A stretch of 64,000 nucleotides of DNA, taken from the NCBI GenBank assembly GCA_029255685.2, contig CM055315.2, forward strand, positions 48,527,705-48,591,704, given 5' to 3'. The DNA comes from Silene conica. Taxonomy: Eukaryota; Streptophyta; Magnoliopsida; Caryophyllales; Caryophyllaceae. The notes beneath the pieces were generated by a model. The model searched no databases and was not told the DNA's origin. It worked only from the letters and a program-made list of their open reading frames with translations. A program made the translations under genes and the position numbers. Below, piece by piece: positions 48,927 through 60,664 of the stretch; within the stretch, counting starts at the first letter, position 1, and the number at the start of each line of letters is the position of its first letter.

Positions 48927-51900
48927 AAGTGGTATCAGAGAGAACAATCCTCAGGCCTAAACCAAATGAATAATAATACACGTAGGAAGAGTCAAATAAA
49001 ATGAACCCCGAGATGAAACTGATAGGAGCCCCATAAAGGAACGGTATGAGTTAGGGGCCCCCTCACACCAAACCTGGGCCCTTTCGGTTCTGTCTCGGGA
49101 ACCCAATGAGAGTAATTGAAGAGTGGGGGTAGATTATATAGTGACCTAGTTATCTTGTACTAACAGTTTTGCAGGGGCGGAATGAGGTTAGTCATGATGT
49201 GATACATGGTTAACGATGTGCAACGAAAGAATATGGTTGATATTGGCATGCTCACTTATTTGAATAATTGAGTGAAATTTTAGTGTAGGAATGGCACGAG
49301 TTGTGAATTATTAATTATATGATGATATGCATGCGGCTTCCTGATCCCTGAACCCTTAGGTAGAGATATAGTATAAGGATATGAGTAATGAGTTGGCGAT
49401 AGGGGCACCATAAGCTATAACTGCCTAAGAGGTTAGATGTAAGAGGGATATGATCGTGAATGACTGGAATGGTTAGTAGAGCCAGCTATGCTATGTCGTT
49501 AAAGGATGTGGAACCAAGTTAAGTCTTATGGGTAAAGCTAGTAGACCGAACCGGTTTGACACCTCTTATTTGCATGTCTTATACCTTGCAAGAGTTTACT
49601 GTTTGGTTTACTATGCAAATGTGAACGGACTTTGAGATTGATGATTGTTATTATTCTACTAATTGTCTTAGCAATTCATGTCTAGTGATATGTGGAAAGT
49701 GTTGCTCTAAGCCATGAATGTATATAGTCATGTGTGGTATATATCGTATTTAAAATTTTATGCCTACTGTGCACATTTAAGTTCGGTATGAGGTTAGTAA
49801 TCAATAAGGGACCTCATAGTAGTCCCTAGTTTATATTTCCATACTTGGATAAGATGTGATCGTGCGATGGTGGAAACTAATTTACTTAGATATACATGTA
49901 TAACTATCAAGTTATTTAGTTGATCCTATTTTTCATTTTTTTTCTTTTTAAAAATCTTTACTGTGTTTTAGATGACGACTGCAAATGAAATGTCGACTGA
50001 ATGTTAATATGGTATAGAGTGATATATATGCTTTAAATGATCGTCAACGTGTTTTGGAATAAGAAAGGTTGAGTTTCGATGTAGTAATGTAAATTTGCAA
50101 AGGAACCAAAATTTTAATAAATTTCTTTCAGAATGTTACATGGTTTGTACTAGCTGTCATTTTACATGTGTTCCAAATATGAGTATGAAAATTTATTTAT
50201 GATAACCTTCTAAGTTGGTTTTACAATGCTTTTGTTTCATGCTAATATGGGTTAGATATTGGGATAAATAAATCTTTTAGTTGACAATGGTCAGATTGCT
50301 ACTGCACAATCCCGTTAGATCCATGTTTGTAAAGCAAGTCATTTAAAGCGTGTTTAATTTTATGTAAAATTTCAACTCCACTGTTTAGGACATTCGTAGG
50401 CGTTTTCAAAATGATAAGCCATGTAAATCTTATCGAGTCGTTATGTAATTATGTTTTTTTACAAGTTGCTACATAATATTTAATTGGTGAAATTGTGATT
50501 TATGTAAGCTTCATATAAAGGTTAATCAAATGTGAATCTTGTTGATGTTCCTTTGTATATTGATGGTTTATATCTGCCTAGTTACCTACGTTTATCATCT
50601 TTATAACTTTTCAAGTATATTGGTATGCCATAAAGTGAATTGCATGTTGCTATATTTAAAACTTGATCACGATGTACTGAGTTATTGATTGGTTGACATG
50701 TGATTCACGAAAGTACCAGTCTTGTGTAATCGTTTGCTTCTATCCTGAAAATTTTCATAATTCATGAGTTGCAAGAACAATGTTTTAGTAATAAGAGGCA
50801 GAATGTCTTAGTGTAGTCTTGTTTCGATCTGTAGCTTGCAAGATTACCTTTTCGTTCGTGTTTATAAAATTGCCGTAATTTACCCCTTGAATGTTTCCAA
50901 AAGTTTCAAAATGTATTAGAAGTGATGATCCATGATAAGGTTGGATGTTTTGATAATTATGATGATTGTTTGCAATATGACAATTCTGTAGCTATGTATC
51001 GATGAAAACCTGTCTGAATGTTTAATTGCTGCGTGTTAGATAAAACCCTTGTTTTGCGAGCCATATGTATTAATAGTTTCATGATAAATGATGTAACGTG
51101 AATGGATGAGGAATGTACCTAAGTGATTTTGTTAACTTATTGATTCTAGGAATGTTAAACGGTCTTGTTAATCTACGAGTTATGTAAACCTTGTGAAATA
51201 TGCGTCAATACTCCATGTCTAAGTACGTTAATAAATTTCGTTCTATGCCTTTTCTATAAAATGTTTATGAACATGAAATGTTTTAAGTTGTCAAGTATGG
51301 ACGATGAGTTCTTGGTTGTTTACATCGTTGTGAATGTATGAAAAAAAAAATTTGGGGTATATAAGTGTTAACTACTCTGATTCTGTTCCACTGCGTAACT
51401 CGATTCTACCGATCCTATTATTAATATTATTGTTCGAGGTTATATGAATTATTTGCTAACTGTTATTTATTTATGACGGCTTTATGTGTTAATCTTATCT
51501 CTGTTGAGTTATCAGTAATCGATTCGTATCCATTAATATTTTATATCAATAAGTTTAATCATCTGTTTATGAGACGGGTTTAATATTGAGTTGGGTTGTC
51601 CTGTGTAATTGACTGATTTGAGGTATAAAGACAATATTGAATTGTTTAGTTGGGAACAAGAGTGCTATTCTTAATGTCCTTTAAAGAGTGAAAATCCTTG
51701 TTATTAGCACAAGAGCTTGAACCATCATACGTTATCAAATGAACTAGTATTTTCCTTAGTTTAGTGGTTGAGAAGTATTGAGATGTTGGCTTTTGTTGGT
51801 AAGCTTAAGTTGATTATTTTGACAGTAAGGTTGTTAAGTGGTATTCTGTTTGATTTGTCGATTTCTTTGACCTTGACTTGTGAGTGAGTAGCTTAGAGTC

Positions 51901-52592
51901 TTACTCTAAGTGTTGAGCACGGTTCTTTGAACCTTTGACAATAACGATATTGGATTGAGATTGGTTACTAGTATTGAGTTATGGGGCATGCGTACCGAGT
52001 TATATTTATGGTCCAGAGTGACCAAGGTTCTTGAGTTAAATTATTTGGTTTGGAATCGATATGAGATGGAAGTATTGTTTAGCGGTTTATCCGCCAGTTC
52101 ACTCACCCCTTGTCTTTGGTCTCAGATTCGACGATGAGTGCGATACTCGGTTACCGGGAGTGAGATAGTATGAGATAAAGTAATGAGTAAGGTGGAGTTA
52201 TGAGATGAGAATTGTATAATGTGGTTACGAGGACGTAACCGCGTTTTTAAGGAGGATAGGATTGTAAAATCTTTTGATTTATGATATGTCTAGTTGTTTT
52301 ACATGGCTAAGTGGTATGTCGCGATTGTTTGTATAAACTTGATAATCTTGTTTACGTCTCTTATGCTTTTAGTGGGTTTCGTGAAGACATCCTTTAAGTT
52401 AGTGATAAGTTAAACTTTGGGGACAACGTTTTCTTAACGAGGGTAGAATGTAATATTTTGTGTTTTAAAGTACCCTTATTAGTTTTGACGTTATGTGGTG
52501 TCCTATATCGTGTTCCATATGTGCCTAGCAACCAGTTGGTGGACCACGGAATGGTGAACTTTGGGACGAAGTTCATTTTAAGGAGGGAAGAC
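48927..52592 (+). other. L2 internal region without coding capacity
   Basis: 3.67 kb. Primer site at 48930-48940; GGGGCCCC palindrome at 49054-49061, 114 bases downstream. Long T- and A-rich stretches follow without open frames of note. The 3' end carries three hairpin-plus-polypurine modules (GGTTACG/CGTAACC near 52223-52240, an AACTTTG-type stem near 52412-52430 and AACTTTG/CGAAGTT near 52557-52574), the last followed by AAGGAGGGAAGAC, the polypurine tract. Confidence 0.85.
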
Positions 52593-55103
52593 TGTAATAC
52601 CCCGTATTTTGTTACATCTTATTCTTTTTATTATTTAATAGTTATTTGGAAATGTTAATAGTTGCTTGAACGTCGGTATTCGATAATTTAATTATCGAAT
52701 GAGTATTTTTATAATTTATGTGTTATGTCGTGGGCCTCGTTTACAAGTTAATTAGTAAACCGTGTTGTAGTAGCTATCGGGCCTCGAAGTGATGACCATC
52801 TCAGCCCATCTAGAATCAAATAAACCACATATCGTCATACCCTAGACACGTTTAGAGAAACCCTAATGAAAACCACGACATAACACCTCACTTAACCCTC
52901 TGCTGCCGCCTGGTTTCGACTCCTCCCTAACCCTACTTTTGACCTCATCGACACCCAAAAACATAGTTCACTATACTGCCGCCACATCCAGGGATGAATA
53001 GGGAGGTTTGCACGGTGGTCGTTGGTAGCCTAGGCTTGGTCGATAGCACTGGGAAGGAGGTACGGTCATCACTCCACTCGTGTTTCGTTGTTCCTTCCTT
53101 TTCGTTCTTTTTCGCCTGTTCAAGTGTATGTACCATTTATAAATTCTGATTATTGGTTGTTAGTAGTATAGGATATGTAATGGTTGATTTTGGACCCTTG
53201 TCAAACCACCGTTGACCTCCTAGGACCACCAGTAGCGTTTGCTTTGTCGCCTGTCACGAACACGCAGTTTTGGTTTTCAGAACAGGGTAATGGGTACGTG
53301 GTATTGGGTAGGGATTCGAGGGGTTTCCTGTGCACGAGTTTTGTGGGTGTTAAGTTATTTTTATACGGGGTAGTCGGGGGGAGCGAATGGTGGTTAACAC
53401 GGTGGGTGGTGGTGGTGTATGCGGTCGGTTCAGTGAGTCTCGTTTTGGGTGTTAGTTGCATAAAAACAGATTGGTGGTGAGGACTGCGTTTTACAAGGGT
53501 TGTTTTCGGCAGTTGTGAGGTGTCGACAGCCACTACCCACCCTCCTGGAACCACCATGGCACAGGGGCAGAAGTGGTGGCGCCATGGGAGTGGTCGAAAG
53601 CTAACGTTGGTACAGGTTTGGGTGTTTTGGGCTGTGGAGTCGGGTGAAGGTGGTGCTCTGTTTTGCACGGGTTAGAGGTTCGGTTACGGGTTTGTATTGC
53701 TGGCCTGTTCACGCGTGTTCTACGTTTTGTTTAGAGTGTTGATTTTGATTGTTAGCTGATTGTTTAACTTATTATTATTATTATTAATATTATTATTATT
53801 ATTATTATCATTATTACCTTTGTGATTGTGTTATTATATTATTATCTTATTAACACTAATGCTAGTATTAATGTTGTTGCTAGTATTGATATTAGTTGTT
53901 ATTCTTTTCATAATAATCATTATCCTTATGGGTAATATTATTAAGGTTATTTATGCTTGGTATTATTATTCATATTATGATTATTGTGTTTGTTTATTTG
54001 GGTATAGTTATTATTATGGTAATTGTTATAATGTTTGTTAAATTGGCCAGTATAGTTGATATGAATAATTAACCAATGATAATTACATGTTATGAGTGGA
54101 TATTATGATTAATATTAATTATATTAGTGTAGTGGTATGGTTGATATTGACTTTAATAATGGTGTTCAAGTATGCTGTGAGACTAGTAATGATTGATTAT
54201 TGATGGTATGCTATTATTAATAAGTCTAAATATAACAAGTCTATAGTTATTAAGTTTCTAATATGTCTATAAATGTGTAATTAGTATATAGCTATGAGCA
54301 TGGTCAAGTAATTTTAGTGATGTTTGGTTGTTCGGGTAGAATTTAATATTAAGTACTATGTATATGATCCGAGTTCGAGGTGGAATATTTCTAGCGGCTG
54401 TTCGGTTGTCCTTCTGCAATTGAGGTAGGGGAAATATATTATGATTCATGTTATGACATGAAATGTGTAAGTGTTGCTTATTACGAGTTTGATAAAATTG
54501 ATTGTTACTGTATTGTGGATTGTATTATTATTATTGATCACTGTGGAGATCGGGAGATGTGAAATGGGTCTTGTGATATGGGTCTTGTGATATGGGACTT
54601 GTGATATGGCCATGGGAGGTGTGGTGTGATGGGAGGTGTGGTGTGATGGGAGGTGTGGTGTGATGGAGGTGTGGTGTGATGGGGGCGTGGTGGATGATCG
54701 AATGTTATTGAGATGGAGGAGGATACAATCTTATTGCTATTTATGTTTTATCTGTTTTAGCTACTCAACCTTGCGGTTGACCTTGTGTATTCGGGTGACA
54801 CCTACGATGATCCGGAATGGGGAGTAGATTCTACAGGAAAGATGATGCTGTGGGAGCATGGGATGGCGCGAGTACTTGGATGGACCGACTTAGAATTAGA
54901 TCACACTTCTAGTAGTTATCAGTTGTACTTTATTTTCCGATGTGTAATAATTGTAACATTAAAGTTTAAATTTAATCAGTTTTTATATAAAGTACTTTGG
55001 GTTGATTTACTTTGTTATTCACTACCTCGGACCTTCCGAGATGGTAACAGCTCTATTTACTGAGGACGTCTTGCTAGGCTCCTTAATAAATCGGGGTGTT
55101 ACA
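52593..55103 (+). repeat. L2 3' LTR
   Basis: Same contents as the 5' LTR; ends GGTGTTACA, then TCGGC. Confidence 0.92.
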
Positions 55104-55108
55104 TCGGC

Positions 55109-55768
55109 CGACTCACATAATGGGTCGGTCGACCAAGGCGGTGGTCGGCCGACGGGGCTAGCCGGTCGGTCGACCCACTCGCGTATGTTTTCTATTCCGT
55201 TTTTCTTCGTAGACTATAATAACCTACAATGAGACTGAAAGGAGACTTGTAGGATGTTAGTAATGACCTACCCAAGATTGAGAGATACGGGAAGGGCATT
55301 GGTTTGCACCTTAAGACGGCTAGGTTACTCAAAACTGAAAGGTATGTGACCTAGAAATTAGGAATCACCCTTATTGTTGACACCCTATAATTGTGAGACC
55401 TAGGAACTAATAGCATAGGCCAAAAGGAGCTATTAGGTACCATAGACCGAAAGGATATGTTACACCCCTTACGCGACTGCAATACATGTTGACTTAGGAT
55501 TTACACCATCGTAGCTATTTACTACCCGAACATCCTAGCATCCTTTTTATTATAAGTTTTATTTCATCCTTATTTTCTTGTTTTATTGTCTTTTATTCTA
55601 GACTTAGTAATAACCAATCCAAAACCCCCAATTTGTTACCCTAAAACATTGACCTTAAACAATAAACACTCCTCACCTCTCTGTGGTTCGACCCTTGACT
55701 TTCACTATCTATAGTTAAAGTTTAGGAATTATAAATTTTATCTTTGATACCCACAACGACGGGAATCA
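55109..55768 (+). repeat. A3 5' LTR, second part
   Basis: Resumes inside the four-copy motif array; further copies start at 55123, 55143 and 55164 (period 20-21). Ends GGGAATCA before the primer site. Confidence 0.9.
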
Positions 55769-55773
55769 AATTT

Positions 55774-55790
55774 TGGCGCCGTTGCCGGGG
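55774..55790 (+). other. A3 primer binding site, tRNA-Asp
   Basis: TGGCGCCGTTGCCGGGG, five bases after the LTR. Confidence 0.93.
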
Positions 55791-55847
55791 AGGTGACGCC
55801 AGTGTTTATTGTTTTTTGTTTATGTTTTCCCTTTTTCTTTCGCTATC

Positions 55848-56861
55848 ATGACCATCGCCCCTTTCCCACAACTCGAGCATGAACCTTTGTATATCTATTG
55901 TGAGAGATTAATCTCTTTCCTTTCTCAATTTGACTATCCTATTAGTATTGGGGAGGTTTGTCGTATCTTATATGATGGAGTTACTCGTAAGACCTTGATC
56001 AAGATTGAGAGAAATTGCGGATGGGAATTTTTAGACCTACCCTGTGAGAAGCAATGGGAGCTTCTCAAACACCTAATCCGAGCCGGTGGATATACGGAGG
56101 GGTATGAGGGCATTGATATTAGTAACCCGGATATTCCAGTTGAGTGTGATCCTATCACACCCATTACTGAAGAGTCGCTCATTCTTAAGGATGAGAATGA
56201 TAGGTTATTTGATTCCCTCTGCCTCCCCGTTGATGATACTGACTTGGATTTAGATACAGCTGATGAGTTAGAAATTTACCCCTTGACTGACCAACCTATT
56301 TCTGTAGGTGTTAGTGATGAACATGTTCCTAACATGTTTGAACCCTCGGTTGATGAACCTTAATTTTTGCAGGATTCTTCTATTGACATTTCTGATGTTT
56401 TTAATAATATTAGTGAATGTTATGTACAAGGATCCTTTACAAAGGATCCTTCGGAGGCTTTGATGTGTTTTGAGGCATGTGCAGGTGAATCTCTTGCGCA
56501 GGAGGCTGATTTGGATGCTCCAGAAATTGCAACTCTAGTGATAGAGTCTATAGGCGATAGGAAGAGAGATGTTCTCGATCGAGTAGTACCACTTACTCGA
56601 TCAAATGATGTAGAGAACGAGGTCACTCAAGCAGGTGATAATCTGGCTAAAGAAAAGAGCCCTAAGAAGAAGAAACCCAGGAAGGTGTCGGCCCACGACT
56701 TGGGAGTCGACAACTCCGGGAGATGGATGGCTAGAGCTGTGGATGATGACCCACCCATCTACATGGTGGAGAGAAACTCATCTACCCAAATCGCCATAGC
56801 TGAAGGAGTAGCCTGTAGTCAGAGCCCTTGGTCAAAGAAACGCCGAATCCTTCGCGGATGA
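55848..56861 (+). pseudogene. A3 copy of the A2-type ORF
   Basis: Same product as 37095-38108: Gag-like N-terminal module (LYDGV, NCGWEF, WELLKHLI), acidic middle, basic KSPKKKKPRK run, end SPWSKKRRILRG. Protein identity to A2 is high by eye (about nine residues in ten), although the two LTRs belong to different subfamilies. Broken about once. Confidence 0.75.
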
Positions 56862-57084
56862 CTTCTTCTTTTTGCTCATTTCTGTTTTTCTTAAGACAAT
56901 TTTTTTGTTTTGTTAAGACTTTCTAGTTTGCTTGCTTTAAGTTTTTTTTAGGACAATTTTTCGTTGTGTTTACGTAGTTAAGACTTTTTGGACTTGTTTC
57001 TGGGATCTCGCGCACTTGTTAGGTGCGTTTTTGATGATTTTTTTCAGGATTGACGAAAGAAGGAAGACCGTTGTGCAGCAGAGG

Positions 57085-57189
57085 GGTCGACCGACCAGAA
57101 ATACGGGTCGGTCGACCTAGTCCCTGACGTTCTGGAATTCCTGCTGTCCGCAGAAAGGTCGGTCGACCCAAAATATAGGTCGGTCGACC
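57085..57189. repeat. two motif pairs in A3 3' region, 21 bases apart
   Basis: Copies start at 57085/57106 and 57157/57178, with spacers different from the A1 and A2 counterparts. Confidence 0.9.
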
Positions 57190-58184
57190 TACCCGTCTGT
57201 CAAAGCCCGTTCGCTTCTTCCTCGGAATTCGTGCACCACCTTGGGTACTTGAGTGGCACTGCTAACCACCAAAACCTCCCAGCTTACGCTGGTTTGGGGA
57301 GGTTTTTCTCATGCGCTTCATAATCCAGTGAGTTCTTTCCAGTTTTTCCTTAGTTTTTATTTTCCTTGCATCTATCCTTTAATTTTATGAAACCTTTACT
57401 TAGGCTAATGCACAAGGGGGACATTGTGCGGGTTGGTTTGGGGAATGGCTTCGTGTCACATGCATTGCATTTTGTCACACGTTTATTGCATTTCCGTATT
57501 GCATCGTTCTTTTCTTTTCCTTGCATATACAAAAAAATCCAAAAAAACGAAAAAAAATTCAAAAATTCCAAAAAATGCACGTTTATTTTAGCATATAGGT
57601 CGAGTCGGAACGAGAGTATTTCAAGGATGATCTTTGCTATCTTACATGTTTATGCCTTTACCTTACCTTGTCAACTTGTTTCAGTGTGAGAGTCTTTTGC
57701 ATATCTACGAGTTTTTGTCAATTTGTATATCTTGAGACTTGACTTATATCTTGGCAACCTACTATACATTCTAAGTTTTAGTGCTTATTTCCTGGTTTCA
57801 TTCTTAAACCAGTTGTCTAGGATGTGAGTAGTACTCCCCTTGGAACATATTACATCAATATGCATAAACATGAACTTGAATTGCTATATACTTGTTTTAC
57901 TTTCTCGTTTTGTGAGTCTTGATACGTGCATTTGGGATCCCTTTTCTCATATTTACCCATAAGCTTCACATAGCCAAAATTGCCTTTTTATTCCCCCAAA
58001 ACTACATCCCATACTTAGCCTACCCTTCCAAGCTAGTATTTGTGGTCTTTGGTTTATTTTGGGGCATCTTGGTTTGTATGCTATCTTGAGCAAAAAGAGA
58101 AAAGAAAAAAAGGAAGCAAGAAAAGAAAGAAACAAAGAAAAGAAAGAAAAAAAAAACGGAAAAAGTCAAAGCGTACAGGAATTG

Positions 58185-58217
58185 GGTCGACCGACCACGT
58201 TCATGGGTCGGTCGACC
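58185..58217. repeat. further motif pair near the A3 3' end, 21 bases apart
   Basis: Copies start at 58185 and 58206. The two copies are in opposite variant forms (GGTCGACCGACC then GGTCGGTCGACC). No counterpart is visible in A1 or A2 within this window. Confidence 0.9.
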
Positions 58218-58874
58218 AACTCACAGTATCAAAAGTTCAAAATTTCGTTCCAAAAACCCCTTTCTTTTATATGTTATCACTCCCGTACTTCATTCAAAAC
58301 ATTTGGGAGTCCTTTCTTATATTTAATGTGAGAGTTGTGCTACAAAAGAGCACTTTCTTAATATCAAAAGTTGTGAAATATGTTGTTGAAAACCGGTTTT
58401 ACTAGCTTTGCTACTAACCCCACAAATCCAAAAACATTTTAACCACTTTTTACCTTTTACCTCACTTATCTTTCATTATCTCAATTGCATGTATCTGAGT
58501 CAGTTGATGAGTATGGTTATACATAGTTGTAGAATTCTTGTTCATGTTAGATTGCAGGCATGTTTCCATGGGTCGTAGTTAGGTGAGTGTCATGACAATA
58601 TACTTCTTTCTATCTTCTACATATACTCGCCCTTTGCTTCATGAGTGTCTCGAGCGTACCGCGAGAGTCCATGGTATAAAGTCCCTATAGTCTCTAGTCT
58701 TGCAAAGTTTGACAACACCATAACTCGTTTGCATGATTTGAATACTATCTCATTTTATACTTGGCATTGGTCTAGGCTAACATGTAAATTTCGCTCTGAG
58801 ATTGAAATCTTTCCATTAGTTAAGATCGAGTCTATTTCTTGCTTGGGGGCAAGCAAGGTTAGGTTTGGGGAATT

Positions 58875-60572
58875 TGATGCGTGTCTATTTTATGATGTTT
58901 TTCATCTAATTTTACACGCATTTGGTCGCTCATTTACGATGTTTTAGCCTTTATTTCCCAACTTTTGTCTACTTTCGTATTTTTATGCTATTTTGCAGAA
59001 TTATGCGGAAAAAAGGCGATTTCAAACCAAATCCGTCCTCAAGTGATTTCTATGGCTAAGGACACGAAAGAACAAGCCTAGCGCACATTTCAAGGCCAGA
59101 AGATAGCATAAGCAAAGGTGCATATAGCAAAGAATCGATCCACGATATTGCAGCCTGTTTCAAATGGCTATATCTCGAGATATAGAGCTGATAATGGAGT
59201 GATTCCAGCTGGAGGAGAAAGCTTATCCTCTTAACTTTCCAACGCCGCAAGAATCGCTTGATTACGATAAGTAACGAAGAAATGGCAGCTGTTTTAAGAT
59301 CGACGCGCGCTGCAGTCCCGAAATTGGGTCGACCGACCCACAATGTAGGTCGACCGACCTCTGGGCAGACCCAGAAGTTTCCGCAAAGCCCATTAAAGTG
59401 TTTAGTTAATTAGGAAACTCTTTAATTCCGCCTATTTAAGCTAAGTTACGGGATTAGGTTTATATATTCAGTTTTCTATTCAGTTCTTAATCCAGTAGTT
59501 TAGTTTATTTTTGCATCTAATTACAAACTCTCAATTTATCTTTAGTTTTAGTTTTCTCTTTTCAAAGTTATTGTTTGTAAGTTTTATTCATTGTTCATCA
59601 ATCCTTCCACGATAATCAACAAAGCTTGTTCTTTTCTGCCCTAATCCATATTACGGTAATTCTTCTTTCAATTTCAGTTTATCAATTGTTCTTGTCTTAG
59701 AATTATTAGTATCTGCTTTAAGTTAGAATCCCAAAACCTTTATTGTTATCGCATGCTTAGTTTAATGTTCATCATGAATTCCGTTTTATTAATGTTATTG
59801 TTATTATTTTAATTTCCATGAGTAGCTAAATTCTATATGTTAGGATGTAGGGAGTAAATATGCGTAGATGGTGCGAATTCCGAGACCGACCTGTAGCAGG
59901 GCCGTGGTCGGCCGACTCACATAATGGGTCGGTCGACCAAGGCGGTGGTCGGCCGACTGGGCTAGCCGGTCGGTCGACCCACTCGCGTATGTTTTCTATT
60001 CCGTTTTTCTTCGTAGACTATAATAACCTACAATGAGACTGAAAGGAGACTTGTAGGATGTTATTAATGACCTACCCAAGATTGAGAGATACGGGAAGGG
60101 CATTGGTTTACACCTTAAGACGGCTAGGTTACTCAAGACTGAAAGGTATGTGACCTAGAAATTAGGAATCACCCTTATTGTTGACACCCAATAATTGTGA
60201 GACCTAGGAACTAATAGCATAGGCCGAAAGGAGCTATTAGGTACCATAGACCGAAAGGATATGTTACACCCCTTACGCGACTGCAATACATGTTGACTTA
60301 GGATTTACACCATCGTAGCTATTTACTACCCGAACATCCTAGCATCCTTTTTATTATATGTTTTATTTCATCCTTATTTTCTTGTTTTATTGTCTTTTAT
60401 TCTAGACTTAGTAATAACCAATCCAAAACCCCCAATTTGTTACCCTAAAACATTGACCTTAAACAATAAACACTCCTCACCTTTCTGTGGTTCGACCCTT
60501 GAGTTTCACTATCTATAGTTAAAGTTTAGGAATTATAAATTTTATCTTTGATACCCACAACGACGGGTATCA
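58875..60572 (+). repeat. A3 3' LTR, 1698 bases
   Basis: TGATGCGTG...GGGTATCA. Contains the motif pair 59327/59348 and the uninterrupted four-copy array 59906, 59927, 59947, 59968 (ends 59979). Confidence 0.93.
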
Positions 60573-60577
60573 ACTAG

Positions 60578-60664
60578 CCTGGGGTTCATTTTATTTAGAC
60601 ACTCCTACGTTCATTATTTTCAATTTGGTTTTAGGCCTGAGGGTCGTTCGCTCTGATACCACTT
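60578..60664 (-). other. C2 leader, second part, with primer binding site
   Basis: Completes the C2 leader; primer site (tRNA-Met) at 60651-60661. Confidence 0.88.

Larger units (their letters stand above)
46406..55103 (+). mobile_element. L2: LARD inserted in the A3 LTR
   Basis: Plus-strand, coding-free LTR element with target duplication TCGGC (46401-46405 and 55104-55108). LTRs 46406-48926 (2521 bases) and 52593-55103 (2511), diverged by about 1% by eye. tRNA-Met primer site 48930-48940. It is the same family as L1: leader, internal patches (for example the stretch around GTGATATG and AAGCCA near 49690-49720) and 3' modules correspond. No retroelement protein is encoded. Confidence 0.92.
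56862..58874 (+). other. A3 3' noncoding region, about 2 kb
   Basis: The first 750 bases correspond to the A1 and A2 3' regions (hairpin at 57273-57304; motif pairs at 57085/57106 and 57157/57178). Then sequence not seen elsewhere in the window, a purine tract (about 58086-58166), another motif pair (58185/58206) and a polypurine tract (GGTTTGGGGAATT) at the LTR. No convincing gene. Confidence 0.8.
45368..60572 (+). mobile_element. A3: Athila-like non-autonomous element, complete ends
   Basis: Plus-strand element with target duplication ACTAG (45363-45367 and 60573-60577). The 5' LTR is 45368-55768 but split by L2; excluding L2 and its duplicated TCGGC it is 1698 bases, exactly the length of the 3' LTR (58875-60572). 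tRNA-Asp primer site at 55774-55790, an A2-type ORF, then about 2 kb of 3' noncoding DNA. LTRs differ by about 1-1.5% by eye. Same family as A2 at the ORF and 3' region, but a different LTR subfamily. Confidence 0.93.

Noticed and set aside
58040-58405. Lys/Glu-rich frames in the A3 3' region
   Set aside because: They come from the purine tract at about 58086-58166; no family resemblance.
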